DNA from: Terebella lapidaria
Lineage: Eukaryota > Annelida > Polychaeta > Terebellida > Terebellidae
Assembly: GCA_949152475.1 (NCBI GenBank)
Contig: OX424555.1
Coordinates: 19,238,868 to 19,302,867, forward strand
Length of the DNA: 64,000 nt
Direction of reading: 5' to 3'
Within the stretch, counting starts at the first letter, position 1, and each line of letters starts with the position of its first letter. This document shows positions 20,100 through 32,214 of this stretch, piece after piece. A program made the translations under genes and the position numbers. The notes beneath the pieces were generated by a model, which worked only from the letters and a program-made list of their open reading frames with translations, did not search any database and was not told the DNA's origin.

Positions 20100-22740
20100 C
20101 TGTCAGATAAGAAATATAGGTAGATGTTAGATTTGGACTTGCAGGGCAAACTTATCTTGTAGTTTCAAAAACATGATTTCTCTTTTTGGTTGGTATTTTT
20201 TTTGCGGTATTACGCGCCAACTGTTTCCAATTTTTAGGCTATTAGACCAAATGTATCAAATCGCCTGAAAGGCTCAAATTGCCCAAAACGGCCTGAAATG
20301 CACAAATCGGCCCATGTAGACAAAACGCTTGTAGATTCAGCTTGGGCATGTATTATGGACATATAGGCTGATCTTTTGGTGACCTTGAATCTGATCTCAC
20401 ATGACCTTGGATGGTAAATATCAAGGTCACATCCAAACTGAAAAGTGTAATTTGACTTCTTATATATTAAATGGCTGCAGACAGAGCTTAGGTTTGTATT
20501 ATGAACATATAAAGTCATTTATTGCAGATCTTTTGGTAGTCTTGAAGTTAACCTCAGATGACCCTGAATGGTAAGTCCGAAGGTCACATCTGACCTGTAA
20601 TATGTAAATTGTAAATTGAACTCTGCATACGAAATGGCTATAGGTAAGGCTTAAGTTACCTCTGACCTGAAATGTGTAAATTTGGACTCTGCATACAACA
20701 CATCTGTAGATAGAGCTCATGTTTGTATTAGGAACATATTAGTAACAGATTTGAATTGTGAGCATATAGGAAATCATATACATGTATGGTGGATCTTTTG
20801 ATAAGTTTAAAGTTGATCTCATCATCTGGTCATCATTGTCATTAGTGGACCTTGACTGACAGATATCATGGTCATATCTCACCTGTGATGCTTGAAACCG
20901 AACAAAATCTACACATTTCAGAGGTCACCAAAAGATGCACCATATATGACTTCCTAAGTGCTAATGATACAAACCTAAGCCCTATATACAAGCGTTTTTG
21001 CTTCATACAGCAATTTGTGCATATCAGGTCTTTTTGAGCCCACATATCAGGCCTTTTCATCAATTCAAGACACTTCATTATTATACACAAGGTCAAGGAC
21101 CCCAATTCATACCATGTTTTGAAACAAAAATCTCAAAACTGATCAGATAGTTTTTGAGATAACAGCCAAAAACAGAATTTTGGGACTTTTGAGCCTATAT
21201 TTCAGGCCTTTTGAGCAATTCAAGGCATTCCATCTTCATATACAATGTCGAGGACCGACGAGGACCCCCACTAGCATGTTTTGAAACAATAATCTTGTGC
21301 AAAGTTTCAGAAAGATTCACCATGTTCACCTCTAGATCTATATCTATTAACTAAGACAACTAAACTAAGATAAAAATGTGGACGGTTGACGACATACGGA
21401 TGCAACACCATGCCAAATTGCCAATAGCCTCGGCTATCTATAAAATTAGCCCAAAGGCTAAGACAGGTTACCGGACAATTTTGGTTTGGCCATGGCAGCA
21501 TTGGCAGGTAACAGACCTTGAGATTTACCAATCAAGGTTCGCAGTGTGAACAAATGACCTTGAGATTTACCAATCAATGTCATCCGTGTGAACTTCGATG
21601 TCACCATTACATGTTCATAATACAAAGATATATCTGGGTGGAATCGTTTAGGCCGCTCAGGTCAATTTACACATTACGACTCAGACATTTGGCACTCAAG
21701 GTCATCTAACGTCAAGATCAAGGTCATCATTAGTTGTGCCATATATGTCTTGCTATATGTTCATAATGCAAACATGAGTTCTATCTGCAAGCATTTCATC
21801 TATAGAGGCAAATCTGGGCATTTTTTGACCCCAAAATGGCTGTTCTGACCTTTCAAAGTCATCGAAGGTCAAATTCAAGGTCACCACACAAATCGCCATA
21901 TATATATATGACTTCCCATTTGAAAGTACCAATTTCTAAGCTGTATCTTCAAGTGTTCTATGAGAACAGTCCTGACAGCTCCCATTATGAAGGAAAAAAG
22001 TGCCGAAAATTTTCAAGTCAAAAATTTTTTTCAAAGGGTGAAAAAAATTTTTTGCCTAGAAATGGCCCAAAATGGATATTAATGCGATTTGGGGCGAAAA
22101 AAAATTTTTTCGCCGACTTGTCAAAAATTCAAAATGGCCGCCACACGGAGATCGGCGATTCAAGGGCAACAAAACTTATACACATCATAAAGGTACATAA
22201 GGGGAATCTTTTGAAACAAAAATCTCAAAACTGATCAGAGTTTTCGAGATAAGACAGACAAGGTGCAAATTTGGGCATTTTTCGACCCAAAAATGGCTGT
22301 TTTGACCTTTCAAGGTCATCCAAGGTCAAATTCAAGGTCACCACACAAGTCGCCATATATGACTTTCCATTCGCCATACGCAGACCGGCGATTCAAGGGC
22401 AACCAAACTTATACACATCACAGAGGTACATAAGGAGAATCTTTTGAAACAAAAATCTCAAATCTGATCAGACAGTTTTCGAGAAAACGACCGTCAAAGC
22501 CCAAAATTAGCTGTTTTTCGTCAAAAATGGCCGCCATTTTGAAAATAATTCGAAAATCAAAAAACTAAAAAATACCTCCCTCTCGAAATATTTTTAAGCA
22601 TTTTTGTGCAAAATTTCAGGAAGATTCCATCGTAAACTTTAAAGATATGAATGTTGACGGACGACGGACGCCGACGACGACGGACGCAACGCCACGGCAA
22701 TAGGTTATCGGACCAAAGGTCCGGTAACCTAAAAACAGGT
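20100..22740. repeat. Cluster of internally repeated non-coding elements rich in AAGGTCA
   Basis: Units of roughly 120-160 bp recur between 20330 and 20960 (TTTGTATTATGAACATATA, GATCTTTTGGT, ACATCTGACCTG words). The sentence ATCTCAAAACTGATCAGA recurs near 21130, 22210 and (as a variant) 22455. A GACGACGGACGC-rich segment and the hairpin GGTTATCGGACC-AAA-GGTCCGGTAACC (about 22700-22732) close the cluster. A shorter related stretch ends near 21500. A related fragment lies at about 41555-41620. There is no coding capacity. These look like one or more non-autonomous elements; the terminal hairpin followed by CTAA is compatible with Helitron-type ends, but that is weak. Confidence 0.6.
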
Positions 22741-24471
22741 TTAAACATTCAGAGTACAGCATAATAGATCCATAAAACTGAAATATCCCCTTCAAGGCAT
22801 GTAAGGCCCTGAGCATTGGGAGCACATGCAGGATAAAGTGCCATTTCTGGGCAAATGTGGGTGTCAGATTGCCCACGTTTACATCCAAACCCAACCCGAG
22901 CACTGTTACCAGCCTACCATTGTCCTATGGGGCCCGGGCCCCCACTACATCCCTGAAAATTTTTTTCAATACATGTAACTAGATCTCTTTCCCCATTATG
23001 AACTCCAAAGGACCCCTAAAATACACACCAGAAATGCTATAAAAACTATAAATATGCATTTTTTCCCCGGGGCTTACGGCGCCCTTGGGACCCCCAGACC
23101 AGAATGCTCTCTCGCTTCGCTCGATTGCTCAAGTCAGTATGGCCATATCTGCCTTTACTGTGCAGCGCTGTATTGAAACAGCCTGACAGCCTAATATCTG
23201 CCTGACACCCCCCTCCTCCTCCCCCCCCCCCCCCCCCTAGCAGATCTTCCTGAATCGGCCCCTGTCTACTATGCACTGTGCACAGATTTTACGGTATTGG
23301 TCCTAATAGTAGCTCGGCGAGCCAAAGCAAGACCTCCTGTAGCAGCGCGCGCAAAAATGAGGTCAAAATTCATGTCAAATTTAAGAAAAGCACTCAATAA
23401 TATACTTATAGGCCTAGTCTTCAATGCCCTTTATTATGATTCAAATAACATAAATATGTGGATTGGAACACTATAAGATTTTATTAGAAAGATATGAAGT
23501 GAATAACAAGGTTTCAAATATCGAACATTTTTGGTGAAAAGAGGGGGACGCTCTACTAGACTCTACTATCGTCAGGGTACCTAATCATCGACCCTGTCCC
23601 TAATCATTGACCCCTGCAAACACTGCCAAACAGCTGTGCAAAACAGATATCTGACAAAAACAACATTGAAAGTACTTCTAATACACATTTCAGCACATTT
23701 CACATTTTAGTTTATTCAAGTTTTGCCCAGCCGTTTGCAGGGGTCGACGATTAGGGAGAGGGTCGATACTCGATGATTAGGTACTCTGACGCTAGATCTA
23801 TTAAGGCGCGTGCCACTATTAGCTGATTAGGACCAATACGGGATATTTGTCTCTATATGTCTATGATTTGTCGCCGGGAAGAATGATCAACAATAACGAG
23901 ACAACGCTGAATGTGAATTGTGTCACGGACCGGCCAACATGGCATTGGGCTGAACATGTTGATCGATCACTCAAATTCCCGCCATGAAAGTTATGGAAAG
24001 CCAACAGTGTTGCACTGTTGTGCGAGAAGCGACATCAAAAATGAGTGTTGTACATAACTGTGCGAAAGTTGTCGGACCAATATCCCTGAAACGTACGACA
24101 CATTCTGAATCGTATCCATTACAACCAATATTTTGAAAATAGTTCATTAGGCATCGTGTGATAAGTGTGAATATGGAGCATGACACATGGGATTTTTTTT
24201 CTATATGACTTGAATGAACCAGGGGTAAAATACAACGATTTTAGGATACTAGCGCTTTCTCAACACACATTTATTTACATTTCCAGCTCTTCAAGCATAA
24301 TTCCATCAAATCATTATACATCGATGACATTATTCGTCTGCATAACACTGTTTTTTTTAAAACTTGTATGATAACTGCGCAAGCAGGCAAATACCAGGGC
24401 AAATATATAAGGGCCAATACTGGCCAATATTTTGACTGTTGTTAATGATCGCTCATGTGTATCGAATGAAC
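22741..24471. other. Intergenic stretch before the Gypsy element
   Basis: I see no gene. It contains a C/G homopolymer-rich patch (23208-23240), whose minus-strand frame reads as poly-glycine, and one inverted-repeat element (23294-23839). The open frame at 24180-24371 has no recognisable features. Confidence 0.5.
23294..23839. mobile_element. MITE-like element with TATTGGTCCTAAT ends
   Basis: The left end GTATTGGTCCTAAT and right end ATTAGGACCAATAC are inverted repeats. A second inverted pair lies inside: CGTCAGGGTACCTAATCATC...CCCCTGCAAA (about 23572-23620) against TTTGCAGGGGTCGACGATTA...CTCTGACG (about 23733-23793). It is non-coding. Confidence 0.6.
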
Positions 24472-24475
24472 TTAC

Positions 24476-25183
24476 TGTGGCGATTTTGCCCTAAGCACGC
24501 GGCAGGTGATTGTAAACATACATGCCATTTGTGTGGCCTTTTCGTTCTTGGCCTTGTTTTGACACGCTCCGTTCGAGCGTGCGTTGCCACGGCAACGCAT
24601 TGTAATTTACGCTCCAGTAAACTATAACAATGGTTTGATTATACCTCGCGTGCGTCCTACAGCTTGTGGTGTATTATATATACACTGGAAGCTACTCGAT
24701 CGGGGGGATTGTCCAAGAGAGAGTGCCTAGGACGCACGCAGGTCTCACCATGAGCTTTGCGTTCCCTGGTCGCGAGTAGTGGGCTCTTAGAGCCCTGGGG
24801 ACGATTTCCATGGGGAGGCCCGGGCTGGGAGAGACAAGTTGCTGACTCGGGGGCGCAAGCCCTGTGGATCGCCAGTTCTCTCCCTTCCCGGGACGTGTGA
24901 CATAGGCTCTGGCCAGCATGTCGGACTGTACGGAGTTCCGTCCCCGAGGCAGACCGCGGCTCGCCAGGCACCTCCAACTAACACCGTGGTGATGAACCAG
25001 TTTCTGAACGGTGTCCGTAGGCCTGGGAGTGTCGGGTGGGCTGTTACCTGGTTACCGTTAATGATAGAGTGGTTACCGTGTCCGCAGTGACCTCCGGTGA
25101 GCGGATGCGCGTCCGCAAGGACTCGTGGTGAGAGGACTATCCTCGAGGATACCGAAGAGCAGACGATAGTCAATAACTTTACA
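24476..25183 (+). repeat. 5' LTR (708 bp)
   Basis: Its boundaries are fixed by comparison with the copy at 32215-32949 and by the flanking TTAC. It lacks a 27-bp segment present in the 3' LTR after CTCCGGTGAGCGG. It should contain the element's promoter. TATATATACA near 24674-24683 is a possible TATA-like site. Confidence 0.93.
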
Positions 25184-25201
25184 TTGGTGCCGTGACCAGG
25201 A
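25184..25201 (+). promoter_or_regulatory. tRNA primer-binding site
   Basis: TTGGTGCCGTGACCAGGA follows directly on the LTR end. TGG pairs with the CCA tail of a tRNA. I do not name the tRNA. Confidence 0.75.
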
Positions 25202-25297
25202 TCAGTCCGACAGCGTTCCATCGCAGCCTACCGTCACAGTGTTGTAGCCTCCTTCGTCCCTGGGGATCGCCCGCTCCTCAAGGACGTCTCAGGAAAA

Positions 25298-27063
25298 ATG
25301 ACAAAAGAAAGAGATAAAGGCAAAGACAAAGTCGATGAACCCAAGGGGGGGGGGGGGAAACGGGTGGAAACGTCGCGGACCGCACCCGGTTCGGGTGACT
25401 CTGGCGGTAAGAAGGTATGCGCGGAGACCTCCGTGGACAAAACCCAGTCTGCGGAGTCGACTACGGCGTCCCTGACTCCGTCTCCGGACGAAGAGTCGAG
25501 CCCCGCGGGGCCGCAACATGCGTTGCAATCAGGGCCTGTCCTTGACTTGTTGGGCGCGGTGGGCAGAGCTGGCAACGGCTCTACGCCGCGCACGCCTGTG
25601 TCCGGATGACCATTGCGTCAGCCGGTACTCTCCAAGGGGACGCCTCCGGACGTCCGGGATCGAGTGCCGGTGACCACCGTCTCCTCCAGGCATGCGGACC
25701 TGTTCCGGACGCCAAATCCAGCGGGGTGGACTCCTTCGCGAGCCTCCCGCACGGATCCCGGACAGTCCGTACAAGGCGTGGTGGACCAGCTCACCCAGGC
25801 ACTAGGTGCGCTGGCTCCGGAAGGGCGCTACGATCGCGCCCGGTCGCCCCATCAGGGACGACCCGATCGACGGGACCGCTCCCCTTCTCCGCGGTCAAAA
25901 GGTTCCTTGGGGCCTTTGTCGGAGAGGGAGAGGTGGCTGATCTCAGCAGCGCTTGAGCAGTTCAAGCAAAATCAGCCGCCCGCGAGCGTTGACCCGACGA
26001 TCGCATACAGCCCGGGGATGGCTGGTTCCATAGCCCCTCCCCAAGTCCTTCCGAGTCCGCAGACGCCAGTGGTCCCCGCAATGGGATCCGCGCCTGCACC
26101 GCGGCTTGGAGGCACCACGTTGGCGACCGCGTCGACCGTTCTGACAGTTGGAGCGCAAGCCGCGTGGTCTACTTACCCTGGCGCGTACAGTGTGTCGGAC
26201 GGGCAGTGGCAACAGGTGGCTTCGGCCCCAAGCTTTGCCGCCCCATCTGGAGCCTACCCAGTAGGTTTGATGGGAGTCCCGCCCGCACCTAGCCAGAGTG
26301 GGTTTTCAGCGGGAATGACCCCGGCGGCAAACGTGAGCTTTCCTGCTCCCATGTCCGCTGCGTCAATGTTTGCTCCGGCAGACTCCGTCGCAGGCACGGG
26401 TAGCTCACGGGCCTTGCCGCTGTACACGGACGACCCCGGAGCCGGGACCGCACGTCGGGCGCGTAACAAACGCGATGACGGACCCGACCACTCCTCGTGG
26501 CGGAAACGGTTTAACGGGGATAACGCCGACTTGGAGGACTACTTACTCCAAGTGTGGCGTACCGCCGTGTACGAAGGATGGACCCAGCAGGAAGCTGGGC
26601 ATGTCCTCGCGGGGAGCTTGGAAGGAAAAGCTCTCCGCGTTATGCCGTGTCTGCCGGTGGGAGCAGTGACCTTCAGCGAAGTTGCTCGTCAACTTCGCCT
26701 GCTGTTCACGCCGACGACCAACCGGCGGCAGTTTGAACGAGAGTTCAAAGCGCGTACCCACCAACCGACTGAGTCCGTGACAGACTATGCGTTTAACTTG
26801 CGCATACTCGGCCGGAGAGCTTATCCGGACATTGACTCCAGACGGTTCGAGACGATGCTGATCGATCAGTTCATCGATGGCCAGCCTTACCACTTAGCAT
26901 ATGGGCTGGCCACCCATGAAAAGCGATCGATGGAGGAGGCGATAGACTCCGCACTTGCGCTCATCCCTCCACAGGGATGCCCGCACGTGCGGCACCAGTC
27001 ACCGCGCCGTGCACGTCCTCGGACGAGTGCGACATGGAGGAATACGATTTCGGCGCCAAGTAG
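25298..27063 (+). pseudogene. Gypsy gag polyprotein, with an in-frame stop and a frameshift
   Basis: It opens at ATG 25298 (MTKERDKGKDK). The same frame is closed by TGA at 25607-25609, then continues open to 27067. The C-terminal half is a retrotransposon gag domain (about 26510-26970), with conserved-type words WRTAVYEGW, GSLEGKALRVM, FTPTTNRRQFEREF and SVTDYAFNLRILG. Near 26975 the protein-like reading appears to switch frame and ends ...CDMEEYDFGAK then TAG (27061-27063), by analogy with the degenerate relative at 33130. A run of 11 G at about 25346 is a likely slippage point. Confidence 0.8.
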
Positions 27064-27315
27064 ATGATTGCGCACTGCGCCTGGATCGAAGCTCCGGGAC
27101 CCGCAGAATGTTGCGCGTTCACCTCCGGACCAGCCCAGAACCGTCCCTGTTACTTCTGCGGAAAGCAGGGACACTTTTGGCTGAAGTGTCCGGAGTTGTT
27201 GGAGCGCCTGCGGTCGCGCGGATACCAGGGAGCCCTCCCTGGCCCACAACAGAGGAATTCCTTCCGGTCTGGTCCTCCGGGACAGCAAGGTCGGAACCCG
27301 CGGCAGGGAAACTAG
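27064..27315 (+). pseudogene. Zinc-knuckle segment after the gag stop codon
   Basis: This frame starts with ATG directly after the TAG at 27061-27063. It encodes one CCHC knuckle (CYFCGKQGHFWLKC), which binds genomic RNA in retroelement nucleocapsids, and a basic Gly/Arg/Gln-rich tail. It ends at TAG 27313-27315, upstream of the protease but in the protease's frame. Confidence 0.75.
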
Positions 27316-27567
27316 ATCCGGACGTGGTGGCGACCAACACTACGTCCGGGGATAGTTGTTCCGTGGCATCAGATGCCGCCCCACCCGCTGATGGGCAGGA
27401 CGAACCTCAAGTTGATATGACTTCTCCGGAAGTAGTCCTTGGGGATCAGTCTGGCTCCTCCGCGGCTGAGGCGGATGGTGAGGAATCCGTAGATGAGCCC
27501 AGCGCGTGCGAACGGTATCGCCCTACCTGCGCGCTGGTGAGGGACCCCTGCTGGTACCTGCAGACGG

Positions 27568-28660
27568 GAGCCGGTCCGGTTCCTCGTGGACTCTGGCTCG
27601 GAGGTGACCCTCGTTGCCGCAGGAACGTTCAGGAAGGAGCCCGCGCTCCGCAACCTTGAGTTGCGGGATCCCGGACCGTACAAGCTCTACGGAGCGGGAG
27701 ACAACCGCATCCGTATCCACGGCATCATCGATCTGCCTATTACCCTTGGGGACAAGGTGTATCTGACAGAGGCAATCGTTGCGGATATCGGAGCGGCCGG
27801 GATTATTGGAATGAATTTTCTACGGGTCCACCGGGTGACCGCCAACTTTAGTGCTGGCGAATTCCGGATGGGAGAGGACATACACTTTCTCTTCTGCTCG
27901 GGCCCGATGCATTCATTTCAAATGCGGGCGGCGCGCACTGTGGTGGTGCCGCCAATGAGTGAGATGATCATTGAGGCGAGGCCGCGTCGTCCCTGCATGC
28001 CCCTCGATGGTCGACCGTGTATAGTGCAACCAGTGAGCAGTTTCGCCGAAGGAACCGGACTCGTGCTGGGTGGGGCCCTGGTCATGTCCAACCCCCGCGC
28101 GATGCCCATCCTTGTGGTGAACCCCACGGATGCTCCGATTGTACTGCGGCGCGGATGCATAGCAGCTACTGCTACTCCCGCGTCCTCGAGTCGTGTCCTC
28201 CCCGACGATCCTGTCTGCCGCGCTGCGTGCGCGGCGGCGGCCACCGGAGATGACCCGTTCACCCTGCCGGACCATTTGGAATCTCGGGTTCCGAAGGACC
28301 AGTTGGATGAAGAGCAGCGCCAAGCGCTCCGCAAACTGCTGCGGCAGTATGCGGATGTGTTCATGGGTCCGGATGGTGCGGTTGGCAAGACTGACGTCGC
28401 CAAACACCGCATCGACCTCATGGACGAGCGTCCTCTCAAGCAGCGTCTTCGTCGGGCAGCGATAGTGCACCAAGAGGTCATAGACCAGGAGGTGCAAAAG
28501 ATGCTCGATTTGGACATCATCGAACCCAGTGACAGCCCTTGGGCCAGCCCTGTGGTTATGGTGAAGAAGAAGGACGGCTCGTGGAGGTTCTGCGTGGACT
28601 ATCGGAAACTCAACGATGCCACGGGGAAGGACTCATATCCTCTCCCGCACATTACGGTTT
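27568..28660 (+). pseudogene. Gypsy pol fragment: protease and beginning of reverse transcriptase
   Basis: The aspartic protease has its catalytic triplet in [12 protein letters not shown] (about 27580-27615), followed by the IIGMNFL motif (about 27800). The linker leads into the N-terminal reverse transcriptase region ([40 protein letters not shown]). The sequence breaks at about 28655, after SYPLPHI. The palm with its catalytic Asp residues, the thumb and RNase H are absent, and the next bases already belong to integrase. Confidence 0.88.
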
Positions 28661-29511
28661 CCGGTACATCCTGGTGATTTCCGACTATTTACCAAATATA
28701 CCGATGCCTACCCACTGCGCCGCCAGACTGCGGACGAGGTAGCTCGGTTGCTGGTAAATAGATGGGTGGTGTACCATGGGGTACCTAAACAGGTACATTC
28801 GGATCAGGGCACGCAATTTGAGAGCAACCTGTTCCGGAACCTAGCACAGATGCTAGGCAGTACCTAGGCAGTACCATGGATATTATGTATCCAACTGCGG
28901 CAGAGACCGGCGCAGTACCCCAGTGCGGTCCGGAGTACGTGGAGTGGATTCGCCGCGCCCTGGCGAACGCCCATGATTTCGCGCGCGCGCGCCTGGACAA
29001 GTCTGCCATCCGGCAGAAGCGAGGCTATGACGCCCATGCTAAGGGTAGGCCAGCTTTTGCGGAAGGAGACAAGGTGCGCTATTATTATCCGCCGCTTAAG
29101 CAAGGTAACAAATTTGCTAAGCCGTTGATAGGCCCGTTTACGGTACTGAAACATGTGACAGATGTGGACTACCGGATCCGGAGGGATTCCGATCCGGACA
29201 GGGTTCTGGTTGTCCATATCGATAATCTGAAGAAGTACGAGGGCCCGCTTGTCATGGATCCGCTCGTTCAAGATGCGGAACCGGATGATGCTCCCGTATG
29301 GGATCCGTCCGGTCAGCATCCGCGGACTCCGGACGAGCGTGTGCGCCGTATGGTGGGCCTCCCGGACCTCTCTGACCCGTCAGATGATGGACTGGGTGGC
29401 TATCAGCCAGATGACGGCGATCCGCAGGTACCCCCACTCCCTCCAGTACCTGCGGATGACGGGCGGCCACGCCGGAAACCACGTGCGCCGGCCCGATATG
29501 GGTGGGAATAA
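28660..29511 (+). pseudogene. Gypsy integrase fragments
   Basis: The first block (28660-28860) is the integrase core around KYTDAYPLRRQTADEVARLL and HSDQGTQFES, which holds the second catalytic Asp. It carries a 1-bp frameshift near 28690. After a second deletion marked by a repeated CTAGGCAGTACC (28852-28875), a block from 28876 to 29511 encodes the integrase C-terminal part (GDKVRYYYPP, GPFTVLKHV, VLVVHIDNLKKYEGP) and an acidic Pro-rich tail. The third catalytic residue is lost. Confidence 0.85.
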
Positions 29512-32214
29512 CATGCGTCTGCGGTACCCGTCTGCGGTGCCCGTCTATCACACCAAGGACGGGTTTTAGGTCGTTCCGTGAGAGTCCGCACGACTTACCT
29601 CCGCGGGTGGCTACTTTGTGGCTATCTTCGGAGTTGAGGTCCGCAGAGACTTTCATGTAGTAACGCCGCCGCTCCGCATCTGCCCTCCCGTAGTTTTCAG
29701 CGCTAGGGACGTGCGGCAACCTTATCCGCATCAGTTTGCCTGTAGTCCGGCGTAGTTAGCACAGCGGCTATGCTGGCCGGACGACTTTTGTGGATTTGCC
29801 GGACGCCCCTGGTCCCGGAATAGCCTCTTAAGTGGCCAGACTGAGGTTGGGATTTACGTCCGCTACGGGAGAAGCGCCTTCCCACGGATTTGGGGAACTG
29901 GCTCTGGACGCGGGGATAGTGTCCGCACGTGAGGACTGACGTCCGCGGTTCGTCCGCGTGACTCGTCCGGTGTCCGCGACGCTTTAAGATGACGCACTTC
30001 GGTGTAGTTATCCCCCGTGCGCCATTACTATAATTAAGGTTATAGTAAGTAAGGTTTCTTACGGCAGGAAACCGACTATCCATTATGATAATGGAGCGGT
30101 TGTTAAGTCCGCGTGTGCGGACCAGCCACGGCGGCGGGTGACGCTCATTCTCGTCCGGATCGTACCTTACAATACGCGGTCCGGCCGGAATGACCAGAAC
30201 CCCGGCCTCCTTCTAAGAAGGGGGTCGTATATTATATGCGCAACACTTGTGGTGGCTTTTAATTCCAATTTCATATACATTGGATAAGGGCAATAAGCCG
30301 TTCTATGGTAGGCGTCCGGCCTGGACTCCGTCCGCGGGCAGCTCCGGGCGTCCACCGGCTATTGCTTTCACCATCTTTGGGCGCCTCTAGATTGGGCGCC
30401 GGTATGAAGGGTTTGCCCCCTAACCATTGAGGTTATGGCCCATGCCGGCTCCGCGTCTAATCTATTGGCTCCGTGCTCCGGTAGTCGTTTGAGGAGGCTC
30501 AGCGTTGGACCGGGCACCGCTCCGCAGCCAGGCAGTACGTCGGGGTTGCTAGTGGGTGCTTTGCAAACGCCCATAGGGCGCCCGATTGTCGGTCCGGACG
30601 TCATGGGTAAGTCCGATCGCCTTGTAAGCGTACCAGCGGCTATGGGGAGTGATTTTGTTTATTTTCCATCTCATTTATTATTTATGGGAGGATTATAAGC
30701 CACAAGTGTGCGGCATGTCTCTGGAGAATTCTGTTCTTGCTCATTTACTGATACAAAGTGAGACAAGTATGTGAAATTTCCTTTCCGGTGCAAAAGAGAG
30801 TAAGAAATCGGTAGATTTCTGCTTTCGCTAGAGGGGTGTAAGGGATTGCGCTAATTTTGACAGTGACGGGTGCCACTAGTGGGGCAGGAAATGCTCACTC
30901 TTTCCGGAACACCTGATTTCACCTCCTAATGGCCATTTTTGGGGGTTCAAGAGTTTCCCTGTCATTTTTGTTTTCTGTCACTTCGTATGCCTGATATGAC
31001 TTTCTGTCCCCGGACTATGAGATTGGATAATGGACCTTGTTTTGTTTGCTCGGAATACTTAATACTGGGTATTGATTCCACGTCTATTGCTGTGATATTT
31101 GAAAAGACTGGAGAATGACAATTTATTCTTGTTTTCGTCTGACATATTCGTACAAGCCACAAGTTAGTGGTTACTGTCAATTTTATGCCCAATTTCTACC
31201 TTGCTTTGGTGATTAATTTTACGTCATTTACCGCCGGTGCGGACGCGAAAGCGAATGACTAATGTTAATTACTGTAGGATATTTGCAAGGTCCCCCGGGA
31301 TAGAAATTTATTTTCTACCCGTATACATGGTTTGATTTGGAGTCACCGGAGGGAAATGACTGCCTCCGCATGAGTTTTATGGTGTTTGTATGTTGGTCCG
31401 GCAGTGTGTCAGCATGACCGGGGACAGAGTTTTGCAGCGACACCGCGTGCATTGCTGCACGTGTAGTATAGCTGTCATCATCTGGTGATTTTGCCAGTTG
31501 TAAATTCCCCTTGCACACCGTGCTGGAGATGTGCGGGTGGGCGGGCGGCTGCATGTAAGTGCAGACGTCCGTCCATCTGCATGTCCTTACACAGGCCTGT
31601 GCGGGTTGTAGTATACAGATACTGGCAGTCGATGCGGCTTGCCGCGTTGGCTTTGATAGCTGTCTGCGACAGCTGTCCGCAGGTGTATGTGTGTCTGCTA
31701 GATGTACATATGTCATGCGGGCGTGCCGGAGTCGCTCTCGCGGCTCCGCCCTGCCTCAGATCCGTTCTGCGGATCTGAGGAGCCGGCCGGCAGGGCGGTC
31801 GGCAACACTTTTTAGAGGTACTATCACTTTTGATCACTTGGTGTGTCGTTTTACAAAATTTCTAAATTTAAAGTTTAACCTTAAAGATATTCCAAAGACT
31901 CGACACACCGTCCTTTTATAATGGATGACCTTCTAAGGTCATCACACGGTTTTGGACCACCTCGGTCAAAATTTTAGCTTGTTTATGAGGGTTTAGTCAA
32001 AATTACAAAGCGCGTTATAGTTTACTCCGTAAGTCCGGGGGTAGTTCCCCATTCTTCCAAAAGGGACTCTTAAAGTCCTAGTATTGCGCCGTGACTTCTG
32101 GGCGTTGCCATCTTGCCTTCTTCCGGCCCCCGCCATGCGAAGCCTTCGTCCGGTTTCTAGCATTTTGGGCGCGGGCGGAACATGTTGGGGACCAACATTG
32201 TAAGAAGGGGGTAA
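29512..32214 (+). other. Long 3' non-coding region of the Gypsy element
   Basis: This is 2.7 kb between the pol end and the 3' LTR with no frame that looks like env or any other gene. It has many CCGG/TCCGG words. The segment 31812-32010 has a diverged counterpart at 37378-37580 in the neighbouring old element, so it is a native part of this family. The segment 30860-31085 has an inverted copy at 33960-34186. The purine run AGAAGGGGG lies just before the 3' LTR (about 32202-32211). Confidence 0.7.

Noticed and set aside
23046..23276. Minus-strand frame with a poly-glycine run
   Set aside because: It is created by a C homopolymer patch with no recognisable domain; the run may also be mis-sequenced.
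27586..28677. Protease plus reverse transcriptase frame as an intact pol gene
   Set aside because: The catalytic palm of reverse transcriptase, RNase H and the start of integrase are deleted; only the beginning of RT remains.
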